A stretch of DNA of 64,000 bases from Pseudomonas synxantha (GCF_900105675.1 NZ_LT629786.1:6324001-6388000), one strand, 5' to 3'; shown: positions 19,031 through 27,185, counted from the stretch's first letter. Made by a program: numbers and translations. The notes: a model not told the origin generated them from the letters alone.

Positions 19031-19137
19031 GAATAGGGGAATAGGGGGCAGACCACGTTTTTGCGTTTTTTAGAGTTCAGCAGAGTTGCTCTTTAAAAAT
19101 ATGATTTATTTTTTGTAATTATTCTATTTGGTTGGCC
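19031..19137. mobile_element. Left end of the transposase-carrying element
   Basis: A degenerate repeat, GGAATAGGGGGCAGACCAC, is followed by the same 75-bp AT-rich core as the MITE (19063-19137). The transposase leader begins directly after it. Just upstream is a GAGCAGATTTATTTG motif (19009-19023), one of four related copies in the region. Confidence 0.65.
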
Positions 19138-19185
19138 TGTTGATGGGCAGCTAAGCTGTAAACTCTTATCCAGTTAGGAGGTTAT

Positions 19186-19875
19186 ATGGCTCGCCGTCCT
19201 AGGGTTTTACTGCCGGGTATCCCGTTGCATATAATACAGCGGGGAAACAATCGGTCTGCGTGTTTTTATTCAGATGAAGACTACATTTTTTACATTGATA
19301 CATTAGCCGTGCTTGCTCAATTGTACGGCTGTAAAATTCACGCATTGTGCTTGATGACAAATCACGTTCATTTGTTGTTGACTCCCACCTGCTGCGCAGG
19401 GGCTGGCCTACTTATGCAGGGGCTGGGGCAGCGCTATGTTCAATATGTCAATCGAACATATCAACGAACGGGCACATTGTGGGAAGGCCGTTTCCGCTCC
19501 TGTTTGGTTCAACAAGAAAACTATGTTTTAGCTTGCTATCGATATATCGAAATGAATCCGGTAAGAGCGGGTATGGTTACTCATCCGGGCGACTATCGCT
19601 GGACCAGCTATAGGGCAAACGCACAGGGCGAGCTATCAGGCTTTATAAGTCCGCATGCGGTTTATAGCGAGTTAGGTAGCGGCACCGCGCAGCGAGCCGA
19701 AGCTTACCGATCTATATTCAAGGATCGGCTTTCATCTGGATTGATAGAACAAATTCGATCTTCTACCAACGGCAATTACGTTTTGGGCGATCAGAAGTTT
19801 GCGTCCGAGATCGCGGAGATATTAGGTAAAAGAGTTTCACCGGGTGCGTCAGGACGCCCGAAAAGTGTGAGTTAA
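19186..19875 (+). CDS. Y1 tyrosine transposase, RAYT-like (IS200 superfamily)
   Basis: This 229-residue protein has the HUH motif H60-V-H62 within LMTNHVHLL, the family hallmark LWEGRF, and a helix CYRYIEMNPVRAG containing candidate nucleophile tyrosines Y118/Y120. Such enzymes nick and rejoin single-stranded DNA. RAYTs are linked to REP-like repeats rather than to classical insertion sequences. A strong AGGAGG lies 4 bases before the ATG. Copies of the GGGGTCAGACCAC repeat and the 75-bp core flank the gene on both sides, and its last 97 bases are duplicated downstream. It is probably the enzyme that spread this repeat family in the toxin region. It need not act on the GTGGGAGG REPINs elsewhere in the window. 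Confidence 0.88.
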   Translation: MARRPRVLLPGIPLHIIQRGNNRSACFYSDEDYIFYIDTLAVLAQLYGCKIHALCLMTNHVHLLLTPTCCAGAGLLMQGLGQRYVQYVNRTYQRTGTLWEGRFRSCLVQQENYVLACYRYIEMNPVRAGMVTHPGDYRWTSYRANAQGELSGFISPHAVYSELGSGTAQRAEAYRSIFKDRLSSGLIEQIRSSTNGNYVLGDQKFASEIAEILGKRVSPGASGRPKSVS

Positions 19876-20232
19876 AAGAATAGAAGAATAGTGGTCTGAC
19901 CCCTATTTTTCTAGAGTTCAGCAGAGTTGCTCTTTAAAAATATGATTTATTTTTTGTAATTATTCTATTTGGTTGGCCAAGAATAGTGGTCTGACCCCTA
20001 TTTCTCGTTTTGGGCGATCAGAAGTTTGCGTCCGAGATCGCGGAGATATTAGGTAAAAGAGTTTCACCGGGTGCGTCAGGACGCCCGAAAAGTGTGAGTT
20101 AAAAGAATAGAAGAATAGTGGTCTGACCCCTATTTTTCTAGAGTTCAGCAGAGTTGCTCTTTAAAAATATGATTTATTTTTTGTAATTATTCTATTTGGT
20201 TGGCCAAGAATAGTGGTCTGACCCCTATTTCT
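19779..20232. repeat. Perfect 227-bp tandem duplication of the transposase 3' end and element tail
   Basis: 19779-20005 and 20006-20232 appear identical base for base. Each copy holds the last 97 bases of the transposase gene, an inverted repeat motif GTGGTCTGACCCCTATT, the AT-rich core and a second inverted motif. The lack of divergence points to a very recent event or an assembly duplication. Confidence 0.9.
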
Positions 20233-20319
20233 GAAATGTTTTATAGGCTTTTTGGATGGTGCAGCATCTTGGAAGATGGCAACTATGCGCCGCCGGGGCA
20301 GTTTTGGGATGATGAATAA
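20233..20319 (+). pseudogene. Orphan toxin C-terminal fragment 3
   Basis: Immediately after the duplicated element a frame with no proper start reads EMFYRLFGWCSILEDG and ends APPGQFWDDE before TAA. The short acidic, proline-containing end is like the last residues of CdiA/Rhs toxin tails. It is too short to identify a family. The Imm11-like gene downstream could have been its partner, but a 0.2-kb repeat-rich gap separates them. Confidence 0.4.
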
Positions 20320-20390
20320 GTTGAAGAAAAGGGGACTGAAGAAAAGGGACAAGAAAAGAGGGCAGATTTATCTAGGTTAGAGTTTAAAGG

Positions 20391-20436
20391 CTGTCTAGTC
20401 CTGAAACAGGTGTAAACCTATTTCAGGACTAGACAG
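20391..20436. repeat. 46-bp near-perfect palindrome followed by a T-run
   Basis: Arms CTGTCTAGTCCTGAAA and TTTCAGGACTAGACAG are perfectly complementary (16 bp). The centre CAGGTGTAAACCTA is itself nearly symmetric. CCCCTTTTTT follows, so the RNA could form a terminator. A flanking GGGGACTG (20333-20340) / CAGTCCCC (20433-20440) pair extends the symmetry. It could be the relic of a mobile-element end. Confidence 0.7.
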
Positions 20437-20538
20437 TCCCCTTTTTTCGTTGATTCGTGACAAAAACATTGGAAGGGATTAAGTCAGAAGCAGTAATCGT
20501 AGGTAGTGAAGTTAATAAATGGCTTGCGAAGGACTGAA

Positions 20539-21135
20539 ATGAGATATTACTTAATGCGACAAGATGTAACTGTTTGCGATAGGTGGGTGCTTGGAGATGT
20601 ACATCATGTAGATAACTGGTATTTCAGTGATCCTCCAGTTAATTTTATGGAGCCAGGCATATATACTCTCGATGTAAGATTCGACGGTAAAGAAGTTGAT
20701 TATTCCCTTGCTGGATACGCCAGTGTTCCTGTTTTAAGCGAGAGCGCAAAAAACTCGCTCGCCGGTTTGCCAGAGATAGACGAACCTTATCAATGTGTCG
20801 TTTTTGAGCCGGTTAAGATAAATAATAAAGTGGTTTGCCAGAGCTATTTTTTGATGATTATAGAAACGCAAGTCGATTGCGTGGATGAAAAGCGCTCTCG
20901 CTATAAAAAGTTTGAGGTAGATGATCCTGTTAGGCCAGATATGGCCGGCAACTATCGTGCTTTCTACAATTTGGTGGTTGACCCGGGCAGGGTCGGATCA
21001 AGTCATATATTTAGACTTAAAAAATATTTGGGTGCGGTCATAGTAAGTGAAGAGGTGAAACGGCGACTTATGGCGGCTGGTGTTGTCGGCGTACTGTTTG
21101 ATTCTGTTAATGGTGATCAAGAAACCGTTACCTAG
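20539..21135 (+). CDS. Imm11 (DUF1629)-like orphan immunity protein
   Basis: This is 198 residues from the ATG at 20539, which follows AAGGA; a GTG at 20506 would add 11 residues but lacks a good ribosome site. The N-terminus MRYYLMRQDV with a following W-containing strand, and a C-terminal half ending in RRLMAAGVVGVLF, resembles Imm11/DUF1629 proteins, which are immunity partners of polymorphic toxins. It has no signal peptide. The setting, between a toxin-tail fragment and a SUKH-like gene inside an AT-rich repeat field, supports an orphan immunity role. The family call is from pattern recognition only. Confidence 0.62.
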   Translation: MRYYLMRQDVTVCDRWVLGDVHHVDNWYFSDPPVNFMEPGIYTLDVRFDGKEVDYSLAGYASVPVLSESAKNSLAGLPEIDEPYQCVVFEPVKINNKVVCQSYFLMIIETQVDCVDEKRSRYKKFEVDDPVRPDMAGNYRAFYNLVVDPGRVGSSHIFRLKKYLGAVIVSEEVKRRLMAAGVVGVLFDSVNGDQETVT

Positions 21136-21200
21136 TTGGTCAGGTAGTTGGGGGAAGGCGGCGAATTTGTTTAATTCGTGGTGGTAGTGCAAAGACCATT

Positions 21201-21221
21201 GATTAAATCTGTCCCCTTTTG
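21201..21221 (-). repeat. GGGGACAGATTTAAT-type boundary motif
   Basis: On the reverse strand this reads AAAAGGGGACAGATTTAAT. Related forms lie at 19003-19026, 20351-20380 and 21760-21780, each between neighbouring toxin/immunity modules. It is a second short repeat type in the same field. Confidence 0.55.
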
Positions 21222-21282
21222 TTTTCTTGCAGAATGCTTTCGAGCTAATGACTGATTTGAAAAACCAAGGGCAGAAAAGAAA

Positions 21283-21732
21283 ATGGAATACACACTTGAA
21301 ATTCGTGAACTCATCAACCATATCACTTCTGCTGAACTGTACGAGGGTGATTACGGAAGCCGCCTGGTTGACCATGAATCTATACTGAGTGGGGTTGATG
21401 CAGCGGACCGCGACAGTGTTCCTGTAGACTATCTGGCTTTTCTAGGCACCTTTGGGTTTGGCGATTTAGACAGCGCGCTTTATATCGAAGACGGTCCGGC
21501 TAAATACGCTGCTATCGCCGGATGTGAGGTGGATGCTTATAGCCGGATGTATGTGTTTGCGGCTACTTCCAGTGGTGTGCTTTATGCTTTTGATGTAGGT
21601 AATAATTGGTCGATAGTAGAGATTGATTCGGAAATCGATGAGGTGGCGGTGTTGGCCGATAACTTTTCAAGCTTCATCCGTAATCAGCTGATTGTGGTGA
21701 AAGGTTATGTCGATTGGCGCGCGGAGCAATAA
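21283..21732 (+). CDS. SMI1/KNR4 (SUKH)-family immunity protein
   Basis: This 149-residue protein has the SUKH-1 pattern: VPVDYLAFLGTFGFGDLD near residues 47-65, a central MYVFAATSSGVLYAFD strand pair (about 88-103), and a C-terminal VADNFSSFI. SUKH proteins are common immunity partners of nuclease and deaminase toxins. No complete toxin lies next to it, so it is an orphan immunity gene. It ends the AT-rich array and is followed by another AGGGACGGATTTATTTA motif. Family confidence is fair to good. Confidence 0.75.
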   Translation: MEYTLEIRELINHITSAELYEGDYGSRLVDHESILSGVDAADRDSVPVDYLAFLGTFGFGDLDSALYIEDGPAKYAAIAGCEVDAYSRMYVFAATSSGVLYAFDVGNNWSIVEIDSEIDEVAVLADNFSSFIRNQLIVVKGYVDWRAEQ

Positions 21733-21759
21733 GACGCTGTCAGGTGGGGAGATGTGATT

Positions 21760-21780
21760 AAAAAGGGACGGATTTATTTA
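21760..21780 (+). repeat. AAAAGGGACGGATTTATTTA boundary motif
   Basis: This is the last copy of the short repeat that recurs between modules of the toxin/immunity field. GC-rich core-genome sequence resumes right after it. Confidence 0.5.
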
Positions 21781-21833
21781 GTTTGCGCTGATCACGCACA
21801 AAGCGGGCGACACAAAGGCCGCCCGATTTTCAC

Positions 21834-22103
21834 TCAGGACGGATCGGCGTTAAGCCTGCGACTGATGACATCCAGCAAATCACACCCATCGCGTAGCGGA
21901 ATGGCCAGCAAGTGGGCGAAGTCTGAAAGCACTACGGCATCGCTGCTGAGTTGTTCGCGGAAGGCCAGGTTTTCCAGCAGTTGGGTGACGGCCCGAATGC
22001 GGTGCACGGCGGCGTCGTGAAGGACGTCGAGAGGTGCCTGGGTGTCGATGATCAGCGCTGGGACGGTGCAGTCGTGGCCGGTTAGGGGCATGTATCTATT
22101 CAT
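21834..22103 (-). CDS. Small hypothetical protein with structured leader
   Basis: This 89-residue protein (MNRYMPLTGHDCTVPALIID to RRLNADPS) has no signal peptide or membrane helix and is predicted mainly helical (AAVHRIRAVTQLLENLAF). A GAGGT ribosome site lies 7 bases before the ATG. A hairpin GGGCGGCC...CGCCC just past the stop may end transcription. It resembles the many short Pseudomonas proteins of the DUF3077/DUF6124 type in size and leader style, but I cannot confirm the family. The upstream structured region is described separately. Confidence 0.6.
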   Translation of the reverse strand: MNRYMPLTGHDCTVPALIIDTQAPLDVLHDAAVHRIRAVTQLLENLAFREQLSSDAVVLSDFAHLLAIPLRDGCDLLDVISRRLNADPS

Positions 22104-22220
22104 GGGTACAACCTCGGTCAGTAAGTGAGGCTGTCACCTGTCGTCGCCAAACGAATGGGTGACAGCTGTACGCAGGTTGGCGAACCGGGACCGAGTTCCG
22201 GCAGACCCGAAGGTCTCCCG
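22104..22220 (-). promoter_or_regulatory. Hairpin-rich 5' leader of the small reverse-strand gene
   Basis: Read toward the gene, three hairpins stack. One has 9-bp arms (22130-22138 with 22158-22166, GCTGTCACC/GGTGACAGC), one has arms near CCGG 22185/22198, and AGACC-CGAA-GGTCT lies at 22203-22216. Such a dense, compact arrangement over the ribosome site suggests an RNA-level control element. The rest of 22221-22514 holds no gene I can support. Confidence 0.4.
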
Positions 22221-22514
22221 CGCACAGCTGCCATAAAGCAGCAATGCGGGTACGGAAGCCCCTGCAAGCAAGCAGAAAGCTTTCGCATACGGTCAACGGA
22301 TCGCCAAATCCGATCGCCCTGTTGAGCGACCGCCGGACTATAAGCCCCTCACCCAAAACCGCGCAAGGCATCACCGCAATGGCACCCCCCGTCACGCAAT
22401 GGCATCCATCGTGAAGCGTCTTCCCCTTGGGCTTTGAACATTTCGTATATCCCAGTGTCTTTACCCCGCCCACCCGCAATCGGTCGGGCTGCATGGACTG
22501 CAGCGTTTTCAATA

Positions 22515-22531
22515 ACATTAAGGATTAATGT
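22515..22531. promoter_or_regulatory. Perfect palindrome ACATTAA-GGA-TTAATGT, possible operator
   Basis: A 7-bp inverted repeat with a 3-bp centre lies about 175 bp upstream of the autotransporter start, in an otherwise non-coding stretch (22104-22705). Its AT-rich symmetric form suits a dimeric repressor or activator site. No regulator is identified. Confidence 0.35.
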
Positions 22532-22705
22532 GAACCTCTCCCCTTTACGGCCCCCTTTCTGCCACCGCTCGCGGTGCATTGGCTCGCGCCCGGAATTTGC
22601 AGGGGCGCCCGGGGGGCCTCATTCGGATCGATTGATCCTTTCGCACAGCACACCTACTACCGCCGGGCGTATTGGCGGCTTTGACTGTAGTTCATGGAGT
22701 TTGAA

Positions 22706-25294
22706 ATGAAGCGTAAGCAGTTCCAGAAAAGCCTGTTGGCAATCATGGTCGGCGCCATCAGCACGCAGGTGCTGGCAGTCGAGTTCGACCTGGGGCAGGG
22801 TAAGAATATTTGGGCCAGTGAGTCGTTCAATGAGCCGGTGACCATCACCGGTCAGTTTTCCCGCGTGGTCGACACCAACACCACCGACCCCGCCGGCCTG
22901 GGATTTGCCAATACCCAAATTCAAGGTTCGCTGATCAATCGCGCAGACATCACGCTGGACTCGCAAGGCCGCACCATCCGTGCGATCGCCATCGACCCGA
23001 TGTTCTGGACCGGCCCGAGCGGTTTGGCCCCGAGCACTGTCACCGGGGATGTGGTTCAGGCAGGCAACGTGCTGATGCGCAACGGCGCCTATGAAGGGCT
23101 TGAGATCGGCCCCACCACCATTGGTGGCAGCCTTATCAACTCAGGCACCATTCGCTCCACGCCTCCGGTGGGTACCGTGACGACGCCCGGCTACCTGGGC
23201 GGCGGTGAAGGTATTTACCTGCACGGCACCACCATTGCGGGTGACGTATCCAACACCGGTGTGATCGACATGGCCGGCCCGGGCGCGATTGGGTTGATCC
23301 TTGACGTCAACGGCGACACGCCGACCACCATCGGCGGCAAAATCCTCAACTCGGGCTCGATTACCGCCACAGGCGAAGGCGCTTGGGGTGTGGAAGTGGA
23401 AACCGACACCAGCCCCCTGCGTATTGAAAACAGTGGCCTGATTTCCGCCAATGGCGATGAGGCCAAAGGGCTGTTTCTCTACGGCGGCACCTTTGATTAC
23501 ATCCTCAACACCGGCACCATTGAAGCCAAGGGCGCGTCTGCCAATGCCTTCGATCTTTCCGGCGCCAGCTTTGCGCAGAACAGCGCCACGGGCGCACGCG
23601 GCATCGTCAACCGCGGCCTCATCGCGGCGGACGGTACTGCGATCCATGTGGATACGGCCGAGCAGGTTGCGAGCTTTGAAATCAACCAGCAAGCCGGCGA
23701 GATCCGCAGCAACAGCGGTATCGCCGTCGACGCCAACAACCTTGCCAGCCTGAACTGGACCGGTGGCAAAATCACCGGCGATCTGCTCAACCTCAGCGCC
23801 GTCAACATCGGCGGTCAGGCAGGTTTCAGCGGTAGCCGTATCATCGCCCCGGTGTCGGTCAACTCGGGTTCGCTGAACCTCTCCGCACCTGGCACCACCA
23901 TCACCGGCGATCTCAATGTGGCCAGTGGCGCGGGCATTGATATGCACCTGGCCGACAGTGTGGTGCCGACCACGCCGTACCTCACCGTTAACGGCACCGC
24001 CAACCTGGCCCAGGCTTCCAAGCTGACAGTCAGCGCCAACCCGGGCGACTTCGCGGCGCCTAAAGCCGGCACGCAATACACCTTGCTGCAAGCCACCAGC
24101 GTGCAGAACAACGGTGTGGCCGTCGCCAGCGCGTCGTCGTTGCTGAACGTGCTCAGCTACTCGGCCGATGCGCAGACGGTCAAGGCCGTGGTGGCGGTGA
24201 AAAGCGATCAGCAGGTGCAGCAGGAGTTGGCGGGTGTGAGTGCGGGTGCGTCGGCTGCAACCGCAGTCAACGTGTTGAAAAACGATGTGCTCGGCCAGCT
24301 CAACCAGAACGACCCGGTGTTCCAGAGCCTGGCCAACGCCGGGACTGCACAACAACTGGCGCAGCTCGCCGACCAGCTCACGCCCGACGTCAACCGTGGC
24401 GCTCTCGACGTGGCCCTGTCGGGGCAAACCGTGGTCAACGGTGCGATCTTCAACCGCCTCACCGACCAGCGTGAAAGCCATCAGGTCGGCGGTGTGTGGG
24501 TGCAGGGCCTGAGCAGCAACATGGACCAGGACGGCCGTGGCGGCAACAACGGTTACTCGGCCAATAGCAGCGGTATGGCGGTAGGTGTGGACGGTCGCTT
24601 GAACGACACCACCACCCTGGGCGTGGCGTACAGTTACCTCAATTCCAACATTCATTCGGACCTGGGCAACAAGACCGACGTCGAAGGCCACGCGCTGTCG
24701 CTGTACGGCAACTGGGCGCTGCAGAACTGGTTCGTGGATGGCAGCCTCAGCTACGGCCATAACGAGAACGACAGCAAGCGCCACGTCGCGGGCACTACGG
24801 CCAAGGGCAGCTACGACAGCAATGTGTTGTCGGCCAGCGTGATCGGCGGCTACAGCTTCAAGCCGACCCAGGCGGTGGTGATCGAGCCGCGGGTGGCTGC
24901 ACGTTATGCCAACGTGCGCATGGATGGGTTTACCGAGAAAGGTTCGTCGGCGGCCTTGAGCACGGCTTCGCAGCGTTATGAAGTAGGTGAGTTGGGCGCT
25001 GGTGTGCGTTTGGCGGCCAACCTGCCGCTGAGCGCCGGTACGTTGCAACCGGAAGCGACCTTGATGGCCTATCACGATTTGATGGGTGACCGCGTGGCGC
25101 AAACCTCCAACTTCGTGGCCGGTGGTTCGGCGTTTACCGTCACCGGTGCGTCGGTGGCGCGTGACAGCTACGAGGCCAGTGTGGGTGTGAATTACAAAGT
25201 GTCGGACTTCACCGTCGGCGCCAGCTACACCCGCCAGGCACGTAGCGGTTTCGATGCGGACGGCGTGATGCTCAAGGCGCGCTACGCCTTCTAA
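22706..25294 (+). CDS. Classical (type Va) autotransporter
   Basis: This is 862 residues from the ATG at 22706, which has GGAG 6 bases upstream; the upstream in-frame ATG at 22694 overlaps that site. The signal peptide is MKRKQFQKSLLAIMVGAIST...VLA. The passenger (about 25-510) is a glycine/asparagine-rich beta-helix with repeated phrases such as SGSITATGEGAWGVEVE, SGLISANGDEAKGLFLY and TGTIEAKGASANAFDLS. A linker helix precedes the C-terminal barrel (about 590-862), which ends GVMLKARYAF with the terminal aromatic typical of outer-membrane proteins. No protease or lipase triad is visible in the passenger, so an adhesin-like role is more likely. A REPIN array follows. Confidence 0.88.
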   Translation: MKRKQFQKSLLAIMVGAISTQVLAVEFDLGQGKNIWASESFNEPVTITGQFSRVVDTNTTDPAGLGFANTQIQGSLINRADITLDSQGRTIRAIAIDPMFWTGPSGLAPSTVTGDVVQAGNVLMRNGAYEGLEIGPTTIGGSLINSGTIRSTPPVGTVTTPGYLGGGEGIYLHGTTIAGDVSNTGVIDMAGPGAIGLILDVNGDTPTTIGGKILNSGSITATGEGAWGVEVETDTSPLRIENSGLISANGDEAKGLFLYGGTFDYILNTGTIEAKGASANAFDLSGASFAQNSATGARGIVNRGLIAADGTAIHVDTAEQVASFEINQQAGEIRSNSGIAVDANNLASLNWTGGKITGDLLNLSAVNIGGQAGFSGSRIIAPVSVNSGSLNLSAPGTTITGDLNVASGAGIDMHLADSVVPTTPYLTVNGTANLAQASKLTVSANPGDFAAPKAGTQYTLLQATSVQNNGVAVASASSLLNVLSYSADAQTVKAVVAVKSDQQVQQELAGVSAGASAATAVNVLKNDVLGQLNQNDPVFQSLANAGTAQQLAQLADQLTPDVNRGALDVALSGQTVVNGAIFNRLTDQRESHQVGGVWVQGLSSNMDQDGRGGNNGYSANSSGMAVGVDGRLNDTTTLGVAYSYLNSNIHSDLGNKTDVEGHALSLYGNWALQNWFVDGSLSYGHNENDSKRHVAGTTAKGSYDSNVLSASVIGGYSFKPTQAVVIEPRVAARYANVRMDGFTEKGSSAALSTASQRYEVGELGAGVRLAANLPLSAGTLQPEATLMAYHDLMGDRVAQTSNFVAGGSAFTVTGASVARDSYEASVGVNYKVSDFTVGASYTRQARSGFDADGVMLKARYAF

Positions 25295-25313
25295 GCAACA
25301 CCGCAAAACAAAG

Positions 25314-26292
25314 TGTGGGAGGGGGCTTGCTCCCGATAGCTGTGAATCAGTCAATGATGTGTTGGCTGACTCACCGCCATCGGGGGCAAGCCCCCTCCCA
25401 CATTAGATTTGTGTGGATCCGCAGCGTTCGGCACGGGGCAACTTGCGCTGGCTCAGCCCGCTTACGTAGGGCGCGACGCTCTGATACCAGTGTGGGAGGG
25501 GGCTTGCTCCCCGATAGCTGTGAATCAGTCAATGATGTGTTGGCTGACTCACCGCCATCGGGGGCAAGCCCCCTCCCACATTAGATTTGTGTGAATCCGC
25601 AGCGTTCGGCTCGGGGCAACTTGCGCTGGCTCAGCCCGCCTACGTAGGGCGTGACGCTCTGATACCAGTGTGGGAGGGGGCTTGCTCCCGATAGCGGTGG
25701 TCCAGCCAATGGATATGTTGGCTGACTCACCGCCATCGGGGGCAAGCCCCCTCCCACATTGGGTTTGTGTGAATCCGCAGCGTTCGGCTCGGGGCAACTT
25801 GCGCCGGCTCAGCCCGCTTACGTAGGGCGTGACGCTCTGATACCAGTGTGGGAGGGGGCTTGCTCCCGATAGCGGTGGACCAGCCAATGGATATGTTGAC
25901 TGACTCACCGCCATCGGGGGCAAGCCCCCTCCCACATTGGGTTTGTGTGAATCCGTAGCGTTCGGGTCGGGGCAACTTGCGCTGGCTCAGCCCGCTTACG
26001 TAGGGCGTGACGCTCTGATATCAGTGTGGGAGGGGGCTTGCTCCCGATAGCGGTAGTCCAGCCAATGGATATGTTGACTGACTCACCGCCATCGGGGGCA
26101 AGCCCCCTCCCACATTGGGTTTGTGTGAATCCGCAGCGTTCGGGTCGGGGCAACTTGCGCTGGCTCAGCCCGCCTACGTAGGGCGTGACGCTCTGATATC
26201 TGTGTGGGAGGGGGCTTGCTCCCGATAGCGGTGGACCAGCCAATGGATATGTTGACTGACTCGCCACCATCGGGAGCGCGCGCCCTCTCACA
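25314..26292. repeat. Tandem array of six REPINs, about 178-bp period
   Basis: TGTGGGAGG left arms start at 25314, 25491, 25669, 25847, 26025 and 26203. Each unit is an 89-bp REPIN plus an 88-bp spacer (first spacer 25403-25490, containing GGGGCAACTTGCGCTGGC and TACGTAGGGCG). Units differ by a few substitutions. The last right arm is degenerate (GGGAGCGCGCGCCCTCTCACA). The remaining 26293-26475 is the lipoprotein operon's upstream region. Confidence 0.93.
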
Positions 26293-26475
26293 TTGGGTTT
26301 GTGTTGGATTTCACTACTCGGGCCGAAACATCTTGAGAACCGCTCTCAACCCCGTAAAATGCCGCAGCCGTTGCATCACAGTCTTTCAGGGAAGAATTCA
26401 GGCCAGCGTATTGTCAGGCTGCCTAACTCCTTGGAAAACCCGGCAACGCTGATTTCCTCACCCAAGGAGCACCCT

Positions 26476-27156
26476 GTGAAGACACTGTCCAAAATCCTGC
26501 TGTCGGGCCTCACCGCCGCGGCGCTGTTGACCGTGGCCGGTTGCGCCACCGAGAGCAACCGCGCGATGCCGGTGGAGCAAGTCGCCAGCGCCCACGTGGC
26601 CTATTCCGGCGTACGTGTGCCGATTGCCGTGGGCAAGTTCGACAACCGCTCCAGCTACATGCGCGGCATCTTCTCCGATGGTGTCGACCGTCTCGGCGGC
26701 CAGGCCAAGACCATCCTCATCACCCACTTGCAGCAGACCAATCGCTTCAGCGTGCTGGACCGCGACAACATGGGCGAGATCTCCCAGGAAGCCAAGATCA
26801 AAGGCACCGCGCAGAAGCTCAAGGGCGCTGACTACGTGGTAACCGGCGATGTGACCGAGTTCGGCCGCAAAGAAACCGGCGACCGCCAGCTGTTCGGCAT
26901 CCTCGGCCGTGGCAAGACCCAAGTGGCCTACGCCAAAGTCGCGTTGAACATCGTCAACATCAACACCTCCGAAGTGGTGTATTCCACCCAGGGCGCCGGT
27001 GAGTACGCGCTGTCCAACCGTGAAGTGGTCGGCTTCGGCGGCACCGCCAGCTACGACTCCACCCTCAATGGCAAGGTCCTCGACCTGGCCATGCGCGAAG
27101 CGATCAACCGCCTGGTGGACGGCATCAACGCCGGCGCCTGGAACCCGCGCAACTGA
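26476..27156 (+). CDS. CsgG-family outer-membrane lipoprotein
   Basis: From a GTG start with AAGGAG 6 bases upstream this is 226 residues. The lipobox is VAGC (Cys23). The mature part matches the CsgG/HfaB family: RSSYMRGIFSDG, a LITHLQQTNRFSVLDRDNM block, a GADYVVTGDVTEFG strand, and C-terminal AMREAINRLVDGI. In curli systems CsgG forms an export pore. Here there are no curlin genes nearby; instead two more lipoproteins follow in the same operon, so the family here probably does something else at the envelope. It is first of a three-gene operon (29 bases to the next gene). Confidence 0.85.
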   Translation: MKTLSKILLSGLTAAALLTVAGCATESNRAMPVEQVASAHVAYSGVRVPIAVGKFDNRSSYMRGIFSDGVDRLGGQAKTILITHLQQTNRFSVLDRDNMGEISQEAKIKGTAQKLKGADYVVTGDVTEFGRKETGDRQLFGILGRGKTQVAYAKVALNIVNINTSEVVYSTQGAGEYALSNREVVGFGGTASYDSTLNGKVLDLAMREAINRLVDGINAGAWNPRN

Positions 27157-27185
27157 TCAGCAGCACCTCAAGGAGCAGTACACGG

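Noticed and set aside
21233..21390. Possible fourth toxin tail (NAFELMTDLKNQ...) before the SUKH gene
   Set aside because: The frame has no stop before the SUKH start and overlaps it deeply, unlike real tails; evidence too weak.
23141..25354. 737-codon reverse frame under the autotransporter
   Set aside because: It is Arg/His-rich antisense sequence; the forward strand encodes a signal peptide, passenger and barrel.
25314..26292. Possible CRISPR array
   Set aside because: The period is 178 bp, repeats are long inverted REPs, and the spacers are conserved rather than unique. The same applies to 45346-46883.
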